A DNA stretch of 64,000 nucleotides from JAFGBI01 sp964480725 (GTDB taxonomy: Bacteria > Myxococcota_A > Polyangia > Polyangiales > Polyangiaceae): NCBI GenBank assembly GCA_964480725.1, contig CAYZQO010000019.1, positions 1-64,000 of the forward strand. Direction: 5' to 3'. A program made the position numbers and the translations under genes. Under the pieces are notes generated by a model. The model was not told where the DNA came from, made no database searches, and was given only the letters and a program-made list of their open reading frames with translations. How positions within the stretch are numbered: position 1 is the first letter of the stretch; every line of letters begins with the position of its first letter. Shown here piece after piece: positions 51,175 to 60,332 of the stretch.

Positions 51175-52017
51175 GTGTTAGCCGCTCGGCGGATGTCGCG
51201 CTCGGAGCTCCTCGCCGCGGGGAAACACCAGCTCTCGCCGATCGAGCAATTTCACATCGGGTTCATCGAGCGATCGCTGCGGCCGGGTCGACTCGATCGA
51301 GCGCTCCGCTTCTGCCAGCGCCACGTCGGCGCGACATGGATCCACCTCTGCACTCGGCGCCTGCTTCACGTCTTCGGAACGGAGCAGCTCCCCGCCTTCG
51401 ATCCGGCGCAGAGTTACCTCCTGGTGGCGAACCATCGGAGCTTCTTCGACCTCTACACCATCACTACGTACCTCGTTCGCCGCGGCCTGCGGCACCGGAT
51501 CCTCTTCCCCGTGCGGAGCGAGTTCTTTTACGACCGCCGAGTCGGGTTCGTGGTCAACGGCGCGATGAGCTTCTTCGCGATGTACCCGCCCCTCTTTCGC
51601 GAGCGCGAGCGTCTCGCGCTGAACGTCACCAGCCTCGACGTGCTCGCTGAGCTCCTGCGGGGCGGAGGGTTCTTCGCCGGCATGCACCCGGAGGGGACGC
51701 GCAACCGGGGCGACGACCCCTACACGCTCCTGCCGGCACAGCGGGGCGTGGGACGGCTCGCGCACAGGGCAAGAGCGACCGTGATCCCAGCCTTCGTCGC
51801 CGGCCTCGGCAACGACCTCCTCCGGCAGGTCCGCGGCGGGCTGAACGGCCGCGGCGCACCCATCGGGATCGTGTTCGGGGCACCCGTGCCCCTGGATGAC
51901 CTCTACGACAAGAAGGGCTCGCCGCGCGTGCACCGCGAGATCGCCCAGCGTTCCCTCGCCGCCGTGGCCGCGCTGGGCGAGATCGAGCGCCAGCAGCGCC
52001 TGCGGTTCGCCCCGTGA
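51175..52017 (+). CDS. PlsC-type acyltransferase
   Basis: 280 residues. NHRSFFDLYT contains the catalytic HxxxxD, and FFAGMHPEGTRNRGDD is the acceptor-binding EGTR motif, both typical of 1-acyl-glycerol-3-phosphate acyltransferases acting at the inner membrane in phospholipid synthesis. Order and spacing are normal. GTG 51175 has GGAGG about 9 bases upstream; ATG 51193 is an alternative start losing six residues. The exact acyl acceptor cannot be told. It leads into a small lipoprotein gene 113 bases on. Confidence 0.85.
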   Translation: MLAARRMSRSELLAAGKHQLSPIEQFHIGFIERSLRPGRLDRALRFCQRHVGATWIHLCTRRLLHVFGTEQLPAFDPAQSYLLVANHRSFFDLYTITTYLVRRGLRHRILFPVRSEFFYDRRVGFVVNGAMSFFAMYPPLFRERERLALNVTSLDVLAELLRGGGFFAGMHPEGTRNRGDDPYTLLPAQRGVGRLAHRARATVIPAFVAGLGNDLLRQVRGGLNGRGAPIGIVFGAPVPLDDLYDKKGSPRVHREIAQRSLAAVAALGEIERQQRLRFAP

Positions 52018-52130
52018 GCGACGCCCCGCGGTGGCCCGCGGGGTTGGCAGCGCGGCCGGGCTCCGGGGGGCGCCCAGCGACAAACCCAAGGGATCCCGGG
52101 CGGACCGGGTTTCATCCGCCGGAGGTTTGG

Positions 52131-52448
52131 ATGAACGGTCGTGCGCTGATCCTCGCGCTGGCGCTGGCGCTGCTGCCCGCCTGCTCGTCGTGGCAGCGGC
52201 AGCAGGTTTCAGAGGCCGTCGTGCAGCGGCTCGAGTGCCCACCGGAGCACGTGGTGGTGAAGGGGCCCGCACGCGCCGAACCGCCGGACGGGGCCGCCGC
52301 GGCGGCAGGCGACGCCAGAGTCTGGCGCGGCGCCTGCGACCTCTGGTGGGACGAGCGCGTGGTCGTCCGGTGCGACCGCGAGACGAGGGAGTGCGTCGTC
52401 CTCGACGTGGGCGCCCCCCACCCACAACGGAGCGCCGGGGATCGGTGA
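52131..52448 (+). CDS. Small predicted lipoprotein
   Basis: 105 residues; a good GGAGG site 5 bases before ATG 52131 and the signal ending ALLPAC decide the start. The mature part is short and polar with four Cys (LECPPEHV, RGACDLWW, VRCDRETRECVV), which may form disulphides. Not recognised. Confidence 0.65.
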   Translation: MNGRALILALALALLPACSSWQRQQVSEAVVQRLECPPEHVVVKGPARAEPPDGAAAAAGDARVWRGACDLWWDERVVVRCDRETRECVVLDVGAPHPQRSAGDR

Positions 52449-52606
52449 TCCACCGCGCGCGGTGCGTCTCCGCCCGCTTGAACGTCGCTTCCCGTCCGGC
52501 TCGGTAGCGCCGAACGGCAGCGGGAGCCGCTGTGCACCGACCGGCCCGTCGATGCCGGTCGCTAGCGCGGTACCGCTGCGCGCCAGCGGCGAGGTCTGAT
52601 ATCGTG

Positions 52607-54121
52607 ATGGCGATGGCCGCCGGAAAGCCCCCGCCGCCGGAGCTCGAAGAGCTCGACCTCGGGCTGCCGGAGCCACCCCCGGCCCAGATCCCCGAGCTCA
52701 CCCTCCCAGCCCCCACCTTGCGCGGCCGGAGCCCCTCGGGTGCACGGCCCGCCGCCACCCCGCCGAGCGCCACCCGACCCGCCGCCAGGGCGGCACCCGC
52801 CGCAAGCGGACCCGATCTCGACTTCCAGGCGGCGGTGAACCGCTCCGCCGCCGCCATGAACCGCGCGGGGGGCGTGGTGCTGGGCGACGATCTGGACGAT
52901 CTCGACCTGGGGGATGCCCCGCCGGAGATCGCGGTCGCGGTCGAGCTTCACCCCGCGAAGACGAGCAAGCCCCAACCCACCGGGGTGACGCCGGACGCGG
53001 AAACGCTCGGAATCACCAGTGTCGATGCGTTCCGCGCTGGCGGCTTCGGACCGACGCCCACCGCGTGGTACCTCACCCCCGCCTACACCGTGAACGTGCT
53101 GCGCCGTCGCCGCCAACTGCGCACCGAGGTGGCGGCGCTCGCGAAGAAGCTGACAGCCGCCGAGGACGCGCGGGACACGGCGCTCGACGACCTCGCCGGC
53201 GCGCTGTGGAAGAAGCTCGAGCAAGATCGGAGGTTCGACGAGGTGCTCGAACGCGCACGGAGCGCGGAGCAGGAGGCTTCGGCTGCATCCGCGGCCCTGG
53301 CAAGCACCGACACGACCTTCCGCGCGGAGCTGCAGCGCATCGATCGTGCGCGTGCCGACCTGGAGCAGCAGCGGACCGCTCGACTCGAGGCCGAGCAGCG
53401 CCGGGAGGGGGAGCAAGCCCAGCAAGAACGGGGTTTGGCGCGCGCCGAGGCCCTCCTGCAAAGGGCGGCCATCGAGCAACGCAACGGCCGCCGGCTCGAG
53501 CAGCAGATGGCGCAGCCCGACGCCGGCGTCCACCTCCCCGAGAAGCACGCCGAGCGCATGGCGGCGCTCGCGGCGCAGATCCCGGAGCTCGCGAGGGACG
53601 TGGAGCGGCACCGCGCGCTCGTGCAGGAGGCGCAGGCTGCGGTCAGGCAGGCACAGGGGGAGACGCAGCACCTGACCCGTGAGCTCCGCCGGCTCGACGC
53701 GGAGCGACGAGCGCTCGAGGCGAAGCACGCGAGCGAGTCGTCGAGTCGCTCCGCCAGCGCTGGCACCGCCGAGCGAGCGCGTCGGGACGCCCGCGCGGAC
53801 GTGGGGCGGGCGATGTTGCGCGGCGACGTCGGGACCTCCCTGCCCGAGCGCGAGCTTGACGCGCTCAGGGGACACGACGAGACGGTGCGCCAGCTCGCGC
53901 GCGAGCACCTGAGCCACGCCAAGGGCGTCGATGCCTTCGATGCGGTGGCCTTCGCCCGAGGCCGCACGCTGCTCGTGGTGGCGGCGCTCGTCACCATCGC
54001 GTTGCTGGTGCTGCTGATCGCGAGCGTTGGCGGCCGCGGCTCGAGCGACGATCCGGCGGCAAGCGAGGAGCCGCTGCACGGCCGACTCGAGGTCCCCGCA
54101 GCGCTCACAGCCAGGGGTTGA
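52607..54121 (+). CDS. Coiled-coil membrane protein
   Basis: 504 residues. An acidic/Pro-rich N-terminal part (about 1-160, with DDLDDLDLGD) is followed by a long coiled coil (about 170-430, rich in Ala, Glu, Arg, Gln) with a short break, then one membrane helix near the C-terminus (LLVVAALVTIALLVLLIAS) and a polar tail. There is no signal, so the bulk should be cytoplasmic with the tail outside. It may organise other proteins at the membrane. ATG 52607 or GTG 52604 starts the protein; the open frame to 52532 is Arg/Ala-rich. The 3' end overlaps the convergent NuoH-like gene by 17 bp. Confidence 0.65.
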   Translation: MAMAAGKPPPPELEELDLGLPEPPPAQIPELTLPAPTLRGRSPSGARPAATPPSATRPAARAAPAASGPDLDFQAAVNRSAAAMNRAGGVVLGDDLDDLDLGDAPPEIAVAVELHPAKTSKPQPTGVTPDAETLGITSVDAFRAGGFGPTPTAWYLTPAYTVNVLRRRRQLRTEVAALAKKLTAAEDARDTALDDLAGALWKKLEQDRRFDEVLERARSAEQEASAASAALASTDTTFRAELQRIDRARADLEQQRTARLEAEQRREGEQAQQERGLARAEALLQRAAIEQRNGRRLEQQMAQPDAGVHLPEKHAERMAALAAQIPELARDVERHRALVQEAQAAVRQAQGETQHLTRELRRLDAERRALEAKHASESSSRSASAGTAERARRDARADVGRAMLRGDVGTSLPERELDALRGHDETVRQLAREHLSHAKGVDAFDAVAFARGRTLLVVAALVTIALLVLLIASVGGRGSSDDPAASEEPLHGRLEVPAALTARG

Positions 54122-56006
54122 CGCTGGCCTCCAGCGCGGGGCGCCGCAAGGCACGGAGCACACGCACCGCGAGCAGGGCGAAGAGGACGGCGACCAGCGT
54201 CGAGAACGCGACGCCGAAGCTCCCACTCACAGCGCCCGCCACCCGTTGCAGCGCCGGGTGGCCCCACGCGACGGCAAGCCCGACGACGGCGACCGACCCC
54301 GGCACGGCGATGCGCCAGCACACGCCCGCCACCTCGGAGTGGCGGAGGCCCGGCATGATCCAGCGCAGCAGGGCGATGATCGCGACGACCCCCCACGTCT
54401 TGGCGGCCAACAGCGCCGCACCGAGGGCCTGCAGCGGCAGGCTGGCACGCTGCTCGGTCGGGGCCACGCCCGGCAGGGCGTGGCCCCCGAGCAGCGCGAG
54501 CGCGACCAGACCGGCCACCACGAGCAAATGGCCGGTGTCCGCGACGGCTAGGAGCGAGCCGGCGGCGTGGGTCGTCGGCCCGGTTGCCACACCAGCCGAC
54601 GAGTCGAGCTCATCGCTCGCCCGCGAGGCCACAGCGGACCGAGGGACGAGCGACAGCAGCGTGAGTGCGAGGCCGAGGGCGGTCGCTGGCGTGGCGAAGG
54701 CGTGCCACGTCCACGGCACGGCCCCCTGCGTGAGCACGAGGTCGCGAACCCGCGTGCTGCCCGACAGCAGCACGGCCGCCGTCAGGGTCGAGAACAATGG
54801 GAGCTGGAAGCCGAGCAGGAAGAGCCCCGTGCGCATCCCCGCAAAGAGCGACCAGCGCGGTCCGCCGAGTCGACCGCCAGCGACGAGCCCGACGCAGACC
54901 AGCCCCGTGATGGTCGCGAGCAGCGCCAGGGGGAGGTCGGCCTCCGCGGCCACGAACACGCCGTCGAAGGCGATGAGGGAGAGAAACCCCATGACGACGA
55001 GGAGCCCGAGGTAGGACACGACGCGCAGGGCCAGCGGCACCCCGTGCGGCAGCAATCCCTGCAAGAGCGCCGCGACGAGGCGCCGGAACACCACGGCCGG
55101 ACGGTCAGCCCTCCGACCACCACCGATCACGGTCTGGAGGCGAGCTGCGACGCGGCGCTCCACCCAGGTGAGCAGACGACCCGGCAGGATGCAGAGCAGC
55201 AGCATTGCGGCCACCACGACGGCGACAAGCAGACCTGCCACGCCGAGGGCCCCCGGCGGCATCGGGCTGATTCCATCGAGCATCACCGCCCGCTCCACGG
55301 GGTCCGCGAGTTGCCCGCGCTTCAGCCTCACGACGGCCTGGCGAGCCCCGGGGGCAAGCTCGAAGTCGGCCTCGTCGACCAGGCGCACACCACCGAAGGC
55401 CAGCAGTTGGTCTCCAGGAAGGAGCCCGGCCTGGGCCGCACGCCCGTCGGGGTCGAGGGTGGATACCGTGACGCCCCTCGGCGGCTCGACCGCGACGGAG
55501 AGCCCCAGCGCATCGAGCGCCGTCCGCCCCGCCTCGACCTGCTTCAGGAGCACCTCGTCGGAGGGCGGGGGCGCGAGCCAGTCGATCTCCACGTCACCGA
55601 GACGCCCCACGACGGGCGGCGCGCCGGGCAACAGGGGTGAGAACGCTACGACGACCGTGCCGTGGAAGGTGGTGTGGCGAGCGCCAGCGCCGCGACCGGA
55701 GAAGGCCGCGACGAGCTCGGGGTCGATCTCCACCAGGAGGCGCTGGCGGGAAACCGCCGCCGCTCGCGCAACGATCCCACGCGCACTCGCGGCTGGGGAG
55801 CCGGGGCGGGCGAGGCGGCCGGCGAAGGTGGCCGTCCCCGTGCGGCCCTCGGGAAAGCCGCTGCCGACGATCTCGAGACGGTCGCCGACCTCGACCGCCG
55901 AGGGATGAACCGCGCTCACCTGGAGCAACTCGGGCGAGTCTGGGCGAAGGTTGCAGCCCACGAGGCAGCAGCCGAGCACGAGCAGGAGAGCCAGGCCGGG
56001 GCGCAT
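54105..56006 (-). CDS. Lipoprotein-IPT/TIG-PDZ-NuoH-like fusion
   Basis: 633 residues. The signal ends LVGC (Cys18). Residues 25-145 look like IPT/TIG (VSAVHPSAVEVGDRLEIVGSG). A PDZ-like block follows (about 165-235, VSTLDPDGRAAQAGLLPGDQ). From about 255 to 585 the protein resembles NuoH, the quinone-site membrane subunit of complex I: LTWVERRVAARLQTVIGGG, RWSLFAGMRTGLFLLGFQLP and TWGVVAIIALLRWIMPGL. The loop that in NuoH carries PFDLPEAESELVAG is here SRASDELDSSAG, so the charged quinone/proton residues are mostly lost. No other nuo gene is near. The most unusual gene in the window; the fusion is real in one continuous frame. Confidence 0.75.
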   Translation of the reverse strand: MRPGLALLLVLGCCLVGCNLRPDSPELLQVSAVHPSAVEVGDRLEIVGSGFPEGRTGTATFAGRLARPGSPAASARGIVARAAAVSRQRLLVEIDPELVAAFSGRGAGARHTTFHGTVVVAFSPLLPGAPPVVGRLGDVEIDWLAPPPSDEVLLKQVEAGRTALDALGLSVAVEPPRGVTVSTLDPDGRAAQAGLLPGDQLLAFGGVRLVDEADFELAPGARQAVVRLKRGQLADPVERAVMLDGISPMPPGALGVAGLLVAVVVAAMLLLCILPGRLLTWVERRVAARLQTVIGGGRRADRPAVVFRRLVAALLQGLLPHGVPLALRVVSYLGLLVVMGFLSLIAFDGVFVAAEADLPLALLATITGLVCVGLVAGGRLGGPRWSLFAGMRTGLFLLGFQLPLFSTLTAAVLLSGSTRVRDLVLTQGAVPWTWHAFATPATALGLALTLLSLVPRSAVASRASDELDSSAGVATGPTTHAAGSLLAVADTGHLLVVAGLVALALLGGHALPGVAPTEQRASLPLQALGAALLAAKTWGVVAIIALLRWIMPGLRHSEVAGVCWRIAVPGSVAVVGLAVAWGHPALQRVAGAVSGSFGVAFSTLVAVLFALLAVRVLRALRRPALEASVNPWL

Positions 56007-56109
56007 CGGACCTCGGGTATATCCCAGGGGAAATGGCAGGGCGAAAAAGCGGCGACCTCGCCCTCGCCCCGCGCTGGCGGCCCACCGCGCGGGCCGCGCC
56101 GACGGCCGA

Positions 56110-57972
56110 TCAGCGAGGATCGGCGGCCGCGCCCGGGGGATCGAGCCGCACGGTCACCCGAGCGCCCGCCCGATCGAGCGTGAAGCTCCCCGCCTTCTTC
56201 TCCCCGCGGTGCTGCACGGTGACCCGGTAGCGCCCGAGGTGGCCGCGCACCCGATACACACCACCCGCGCCCGAGCGTCCCTCGGCACGCGTCCACCAAT
56301 CGCGCAACACCAGGTCCTGGTAGGCCTGCCCCGCCGGCTTGAGCGACCAGTCGCGCCGGAACATCGCCGCGTTGTTCTTCCAGTGCCGACCGTCCCAGAA
56401 CCCCCACAGGATGAAGCCCTCGACCTTCGGGTGGCTGTAGAGCAGGGTGAGCACGTCCCGCGTGTAGTCGCCGGCCAGGGCCTCGTCGTCCATCACGATG
56501 TCGTACTCGGTGATGGTGATCGGGGGACCGAGCGCACCGAAGCGATCCAGGATCGCCAGGAGCTCGCCAGGAGGCGTGAGCGCGGCGCCGAAATGGCCCT
56601 GCATGCCGATCCCGCCGACGGGGGCCCCCCGCTCGAGCAGGAAGCGGATGTGCCGCTCGTAGGTGTCGCGGTGACCGGTGCTGCCGCCCCCACCGGAGAG
56701 GATCCCGTAGTCGTTGATGAACAGCTGGGCGCCCGGGTCGATGGCGTGCGCGTCGCGGAACCAGTCCACCATCACCTCGCGCCCGAGCAGATCGATGAGG
56801 TCGTGGTTGTCCCAGGGCTCGTTGACGACGTCCCAGTGGATGAGCTCTCCGCGCATCGCGGTCGTCATCTCCCGGACGTGGTCCCGCACCTCCTGGGCGA
56901 GGCGGGCCGGCTCACGCTCGAGCGAGCGGAGTCGCGCGGGGAGGTTCTTCCAGCCCGGCCACACGAGCACGTGGCCGCGCACGTCGAGACCCTGGCTCCG
57001 CGCCCAGCGCACGGCCGACCGCGCGACGTCCATCGTGTACCCCGGCCCCCAATCGCCAGCCAGGGGTTGCCACTTGAGCTCGTTCTCCAGCACAACGGTG
57101 TTGAACAGCTGCGGCACCAGGGCGAGGTACCGCTCCCGATCGGGCTCGGCGACGGTCGACGCGAGGTAACGTCCGTTGATCGCGGTGCCGAACCGAAAGG
57201 CGTGCCGAGTCATTTCGATCCCGACGCTGGCCCCCTCGACGACCTCACCGCGCGCGTCTTTGACCTCGATCTGGATGTCACCCTTGCGAAGCTGCTCGAT
57301 CCGCGCGGCCGCCTCCGCACGCCACGGCGCCTCCGCCTCCCGCCCGGGATAGGACAGGCGCGTGCGCGGGAGCTCGGCGAGGGTGCGGTGACGCCCGTAA
57401 TTGACGATCGAGAGCCCGCCGATCTCGATGGTCTGCGGCGCATAGCCGAGCCGGAACACCACCTGCGTCTCGCCGGCCCCGTAGCTGCCGCTGGCCTCGC
57501 AGGGCACGTCGAACCGCACCCAATCGGCGCCCGCCGTCGCGGCCTGCGCGACGATCTTGTGCCAAGGGTCCCGCGCGAGCTCCAGCACGACCTCGGTCTG
57601 CCCCTCGCCGGCTTCGCCGCGAGGCTTCGGCGCCCGAAGGTAGAAGGTGAGCAGGAGGACGTCCCGGTACTGGATCGGCTCGCCGAGGCGAGTCCCGAGC
57701 TGCACCGACCAGGCCTCGTCAGCTCCCCCGAGGCTCTCTGCCCTGAGCGCGCGATCGAAGGGCTGCCCCGTGACGGCCACGGTGGAAACCCGGGCGAGCC
57801 CCGTGTCTCCCTGGAGTTCGAGCCGGTCGAGGGTCGGCTCGGCGAGGAGCGCCGTTCCGTCGCGAGAACCGCTGGAAACGACGGTCGGCACGGGCGCGGG
57901 CGGCGGGGGGCTCGTGGTGCAGCCGAGTCCCAGGAACAGCAATGACGAGGCGATCCAGAGGCTTCGGGGCAT
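56110..57972 (-). CDS. GH10 endo-1,4-beta-xylanase lipoprotein
   Basis: 620 residues with a lipoprotein signal (LLFLGLGC). The N-terminal 210 residues are beta-rich and may be a carbohydrate-binding module. The GH10 barrel (about 245-590) has WDVVNEPWDN with the acid/base Glu, and ITITEYDIVMD with the nucleophile Glu (TEYD instead of the usual TELD). VLENELKWQPL and RGHVLVWPGWKN are also GH10 hallmarks. It cuts xylan chains outside the cell. ATG 57972 was chosen for the signal; ATG 57987 adds five residues. It is a single gene on the minus strand. Confidence 0.85.
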   Translation of the reverse strand: MPRSLWIASSLLFLGLGCTTSPPPPAPVPTVVSSGSRDGTALLAEPTLDRLELQGDTGLARVSTVAVTGQPFDRALRAESLGGADEAWSVQLGTRLGEPIQYRDVLLLTFYLRAPKPRGEAGEGQTEVVLELARDPWHKIVAQAATAGADWVRFDVPCEASGSYGAGETQVVFRLGYAPQTIEIGGLSIVNYGRHRTLAELPRTRLSYPGREAEAPWRAEAAARIEQLRKGDIQIEVKDARGEVVEGASVGIEMTRHAFRFGTAINGRYLASTVAEPDRERYLALVPQLFNTVVLENELKWQPLAGDWGPGYTMDVARSAVRWARSQGLDVRGHVLVWPGWKNLPARLRSLEREPARLAQEVRDHVREMTTAMRGELIHWDVVNEPWDNHDLIDLLGREVMVDWFRDAHAIDPGAQLFINDYGILSGGGGSTGHRDTYERHIRFLLERGAPVGGIGMQGHFGAALTPPGELLAILDRFGALGPPITITEYDIVMDDEALAGDYTRDVLTLLYSHPKVEGFILWGFWDGRHWKNNAAMFRRDWSLKPAGQAYQDLVLRDWWTRAEGRSGAGGVYRVRGHLGRYRVTVQHRGEKKAGSFTLDRAGARVTVRLDPPGAAADPR

Positions 57973-58165
57973 GGGGCACGAATACATGCCGGGCGTGGAC
58001 CCGAGAAGCCCCCACCGGCCCTGTGGTGGGGCGCTCGCCGCCATCGGACGGCGGGGTTGACGCCCTGCGCCAACTCTGAAATCCTCGCGCTTCGAGGGGT
58101 CGGGCCGGGGCGCGCGAGGAGAGGGTTCGCGCGAAACCGGCGCCGAGCATGCGAGGGAGCGCGCC
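57973..58165. promoter_or_regulatory. Divergent region xylanase / phaR
   Basis: 193 bases between two divergent genes. No clear -35/-10 or palindrome was picked out by eye. Confidence 0.3.
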
Positions 58166-58756
58166 ATGTCGGACACGGACCAGGCAACAGCGCCGATCGA
58201 TCCCCGTTACCGCATCATCAAGCGGTACACGAACCGGAAGCTCTACGACACGCAGGACAGCCGCTACGTGACGCTCTTGCAGCTCGCCGAGATGATCCGC
58301 GACGGGCAGGACGTACGGGTCTTCGACAACGTGACCAAGGAGGACAAGACCGAGGTTACGCTCGCGCTGATCATCTCGGAGGAGCTCCGGTCGCGCCCGC
58401 GCTCCCTGCCGCTGGCTACCCTGGAGGCGCTCGTTCGCCACCGTGGGGGCCGCGCGCCGACCCCGCGGCGTGATGGGCCGTTCGGCCGACTCGCGGGATC
58501 GCTGCCGATGTCGCCGACCGCGGGGGAGGTGGCCGTGGACGGGGACGCCGCTGACCCTGCGGACATGGCGGGAATGCTCAATCGGGGGCTCCTCGGCACC
58601 TTGGAGCAGTGGCAGCAGGTCCTTGACGAACGGGTTCGGACCCTGGTCCCGTCCGCCACGGAGGTCACCGATCTCGATCGGAAGATAGACCGGCTAGCCG
58701 AGAGAATCGCCTGCCTCGAGCGTCGGCTAGTCGACGATGCGCGGGATGAGGAATAG
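58166..58756 (+). CDS. phaR: Polyhydroxyalkanoate synthesis regulator PhaR
   Basis: 196 residues. The first 65 carry the PHB/PHA accumulation regulator DNA-binding domain: RYRIIKRYTNRKLYDTQDSRY, VTLLQLAEMIRDGQDVRVFD. Such proteins repress phasin and PHA genes and can bind PHA granules. The C-terminal 60 residues are helical (LGTLEQWQQVLDERVRTLV, then a coiled coil). No PHA synthase is in the window. ATG 58166 starts close to the domain. It is 20 bases upstream of the sigma factor gene. Confidence 0.85.
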   Translation: MSDTDQATAPIDPRYRIIKRYTNRKLYDTQDSRYVTLLQLAEMIRDGQDVRVFDNVTKEDKTEVTLALIISEELRSRPRSLPLATLEALVRHRGGRAPTPRRDGPFGRLAGSLPMSPTAGEVAVDGDAADPADMAGMLNRGLLGTLEQWQQVLDERVRTLVPSATEVTDLDRKIDRLAERIACLERRLVDDARDEE

Positions 58757-58788
58757 CTGGCGGGTGCCGCGGGTTCTTGGCACATCCC

Positions 58789-59463
58789 ATGCTAATGTGG
58801 AGCGCGCGTACCGGCCGGCCGCCACCCGATGACGCCTTCGAGCGCGAGGCACTGAGCCATCTCGGGTCATTGCTGGCCGTCGCAACCCGGCTCACCCGCA
58901 ACGTGGCGGAGGGGGAGGATCTGGTCCAGGACGCCCTGCTCAAGGCCCTGCGCGCCCGTGGTCGGTTCGAGCCCGGCACGAACATGCGGGCCTGGTTGCT
59001 GCGAATCCTCACCAACACCTTCATCAACCGGTACCGACGGGACGGGCTGGAGCGGGCGCTGGTGGACAGCCCCGACGCGGACCCCCTCGCCGACGGTTGG
59101 GTGGGCACGACGACGCTGGAGGCGATGCGCGATCCGGAATCGCAGGCGCTCCGCCCGGTGATCGCGCGCGAGATCACGGCGGCGCTGGACGCCCTCCCCG
59201 ACGAGTTCCGCGTCGCCGTGCTGCTCGCCGATGTCGAAGAGCTTTCCTACAAGGAGATCGCCGAGGTGATGGGGTGCCCCATCGGGACGGTGATGTCCCG
59301 GCTTCACCGCGGTCGGCGCCTGCTCAAGGAGCAGCTCGTCCACCACGCCACCGCCCTCGGCATCATCGGCGCGGAAGGCGAGGGAAACCCCGTCACGGAC
59401 CAGGCCCCACCGGCTCCGGTGGCCCTGGCCGCGTATCGACAGCGGAAGGGGGGCGCGCAATGA
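58789..59463 (+). CDS. ECF RNA polymerase sigma factor
   Basis: About 224 residues from ATG 58789. Sigma2 (AEGEDLVQDALLKALRARGRF, RAWLLRILTNTFINRYRR) and sigma4 (ALPDEFRVAVLLADVEELSY, EIAEVMGCPIGTVMSRLHRGRRLL) are complete, matching group RpoE/SigR-like ECF factors that respond to oxidative or envelope stress. The start could also be TTG 58777 or ATG 58795. Its stop overlaps the anti-sigma start by 4 bp (ATGA), so the pair is co-expressed. Confidence 0.9.
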   Translation: MLMWSARTGRPPPDDAFEREALSHLGSLLAVATRLTRNVAEGEDLVQDALLKALRARGRFEPGTNMRAWLLRILTNTFINRYRRDGLERALVDSPDADPLADGWVGTTTLEAMRDPESQALRPVIAREITAALDALPDEFRVAVLLADVEELSYKEIAEVMGCPIGTVMSRLHRGRRLLKEQLVHHATALGIIGAEGEGNPVTDQAPPAPVALAAYRQRKGGAQ

Positions 59464-60302
59464 GCGCCTGTCGTCTGCGAGCGCTGCTCGATCCCTACAT
59501 CGACGGCGAGCTGTCCCCCGAGCGGATGGTCGAGGTGGAGCAGCACCTAGCGAGCTGCCGGGACTGCCTGGCGCAGGTGCGGCTGACCTCGTCGATCAAG
59601 CTCACCACGCGAGAGATGGTGCGGCGTTCGGCTCCCGTCTCCGCCGAGTTCCGGACGCGGGTGGAGAGCGCGCTCGGCGCCCAGCGGCGGCGAGCCGATG
59701 CGAGCGACGCCGAGGCGGACAAGCACGGCTACCTCCCGTGGCGGACGATCCTCCCCGTGGCCGCCGCGGCCGCGGTCACGCTGGTCTGGGCGGCTTCCGT
59801 CGAGGAACCCCTGGGGCAAACCGCGGCCCAGCCGACGGCGGTGTCCGCCGGCATGACGGACGGCGCCGATCAGCTGATCGACGATTTCGTCCGCTTCCAC
59901 GCGCACGGAGGGGACGACGCCTGCCCCGCCGTCGTCGAGCCTGGCCTCGTCAGCCGGCTCGAGCCGGAGGTCGGGGTGCCGATCCGAGCCCCTAGCCTCT
60001 TGGAGTACGGAGCCTCGTGGGAGGGGGGTACCGTGGTGCACGTCAGCCAGCCGGGGCACCGGGCGGCCCTGCTCCGGTACCGGGTCGGCAACCACCGGGT
60101 GTCCGTCTACGTCTACGACGCAGCACGCTGGCCGCTTCGGGCGCGGCTCGAGCCGCGCGTCGTCCGTGACGTGCCCGTCTACGTCGGCCAGCGGCGCGGC
60201 TACTCGATCGCCGCCACCGAACGGCGCGGTGTCGGCTACGCCGCCGCGGCCGACCTCGACGACGAAGCGACCGCCGAGCTGGTCGCGGCCGCCTATCGGT
60301 GA
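59460..60302 (+). CDS. Zinc-binding anti-sigma factor
   Basis: 280 residues. The N-terminus has the anti-sigma zinc finger: DGELSPERMVEVEQHLASCRDC, with H-x3-C-x2-C and an early Cys (CRLRAL). A single membrane helix lies about 90-110 (LPWRTILPVAAAAAVTLVWAA). The remaining 170 residues, beyond the helix, are a sensor-like domain (VPIRAPSLLEYGASWEGG and YVYDAARWPLRARL). The ATGA overlap and the neighbouring ECF gene identify its partner. Stress probably releases the sigma factor by a change at the zinc site or proteolysis. Confidence 0.85.
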   Translation: MSACRLRALLDPYIDGELSPERMVEVEQHLASCRDCLAQVRLTSSIKLTTREMVRRSAPVSAEFRTRVESALGAQRRRADASDAEADKHGYLPWRTILPVAAAAAVTLVWAASVEEPLGQTAAQPTAVSAGMTDGADQLIDDFVRFHAHGGDDACPAVVEPGLVSRLEPEVGVPIRAPSLLEYGASWEGGTVVHVSQPGHRAALLRYRVGNHRVSVYVYDAARWPLRARLEPRVVRDVPVYVGQRRGYSIAATERRGVGYAAAADLDDEATAELVAAAYR

Positions 60303-60332
60303 GGCGACGCGGAGGCGGTACGCTCCGCGCCG

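Noticed and set aside
54105..56006. True NuoH of a complex I operon
   Set aside because: Fused N-terminal domains, loss of the quinone loop and lack of other nuo genes argue against it.
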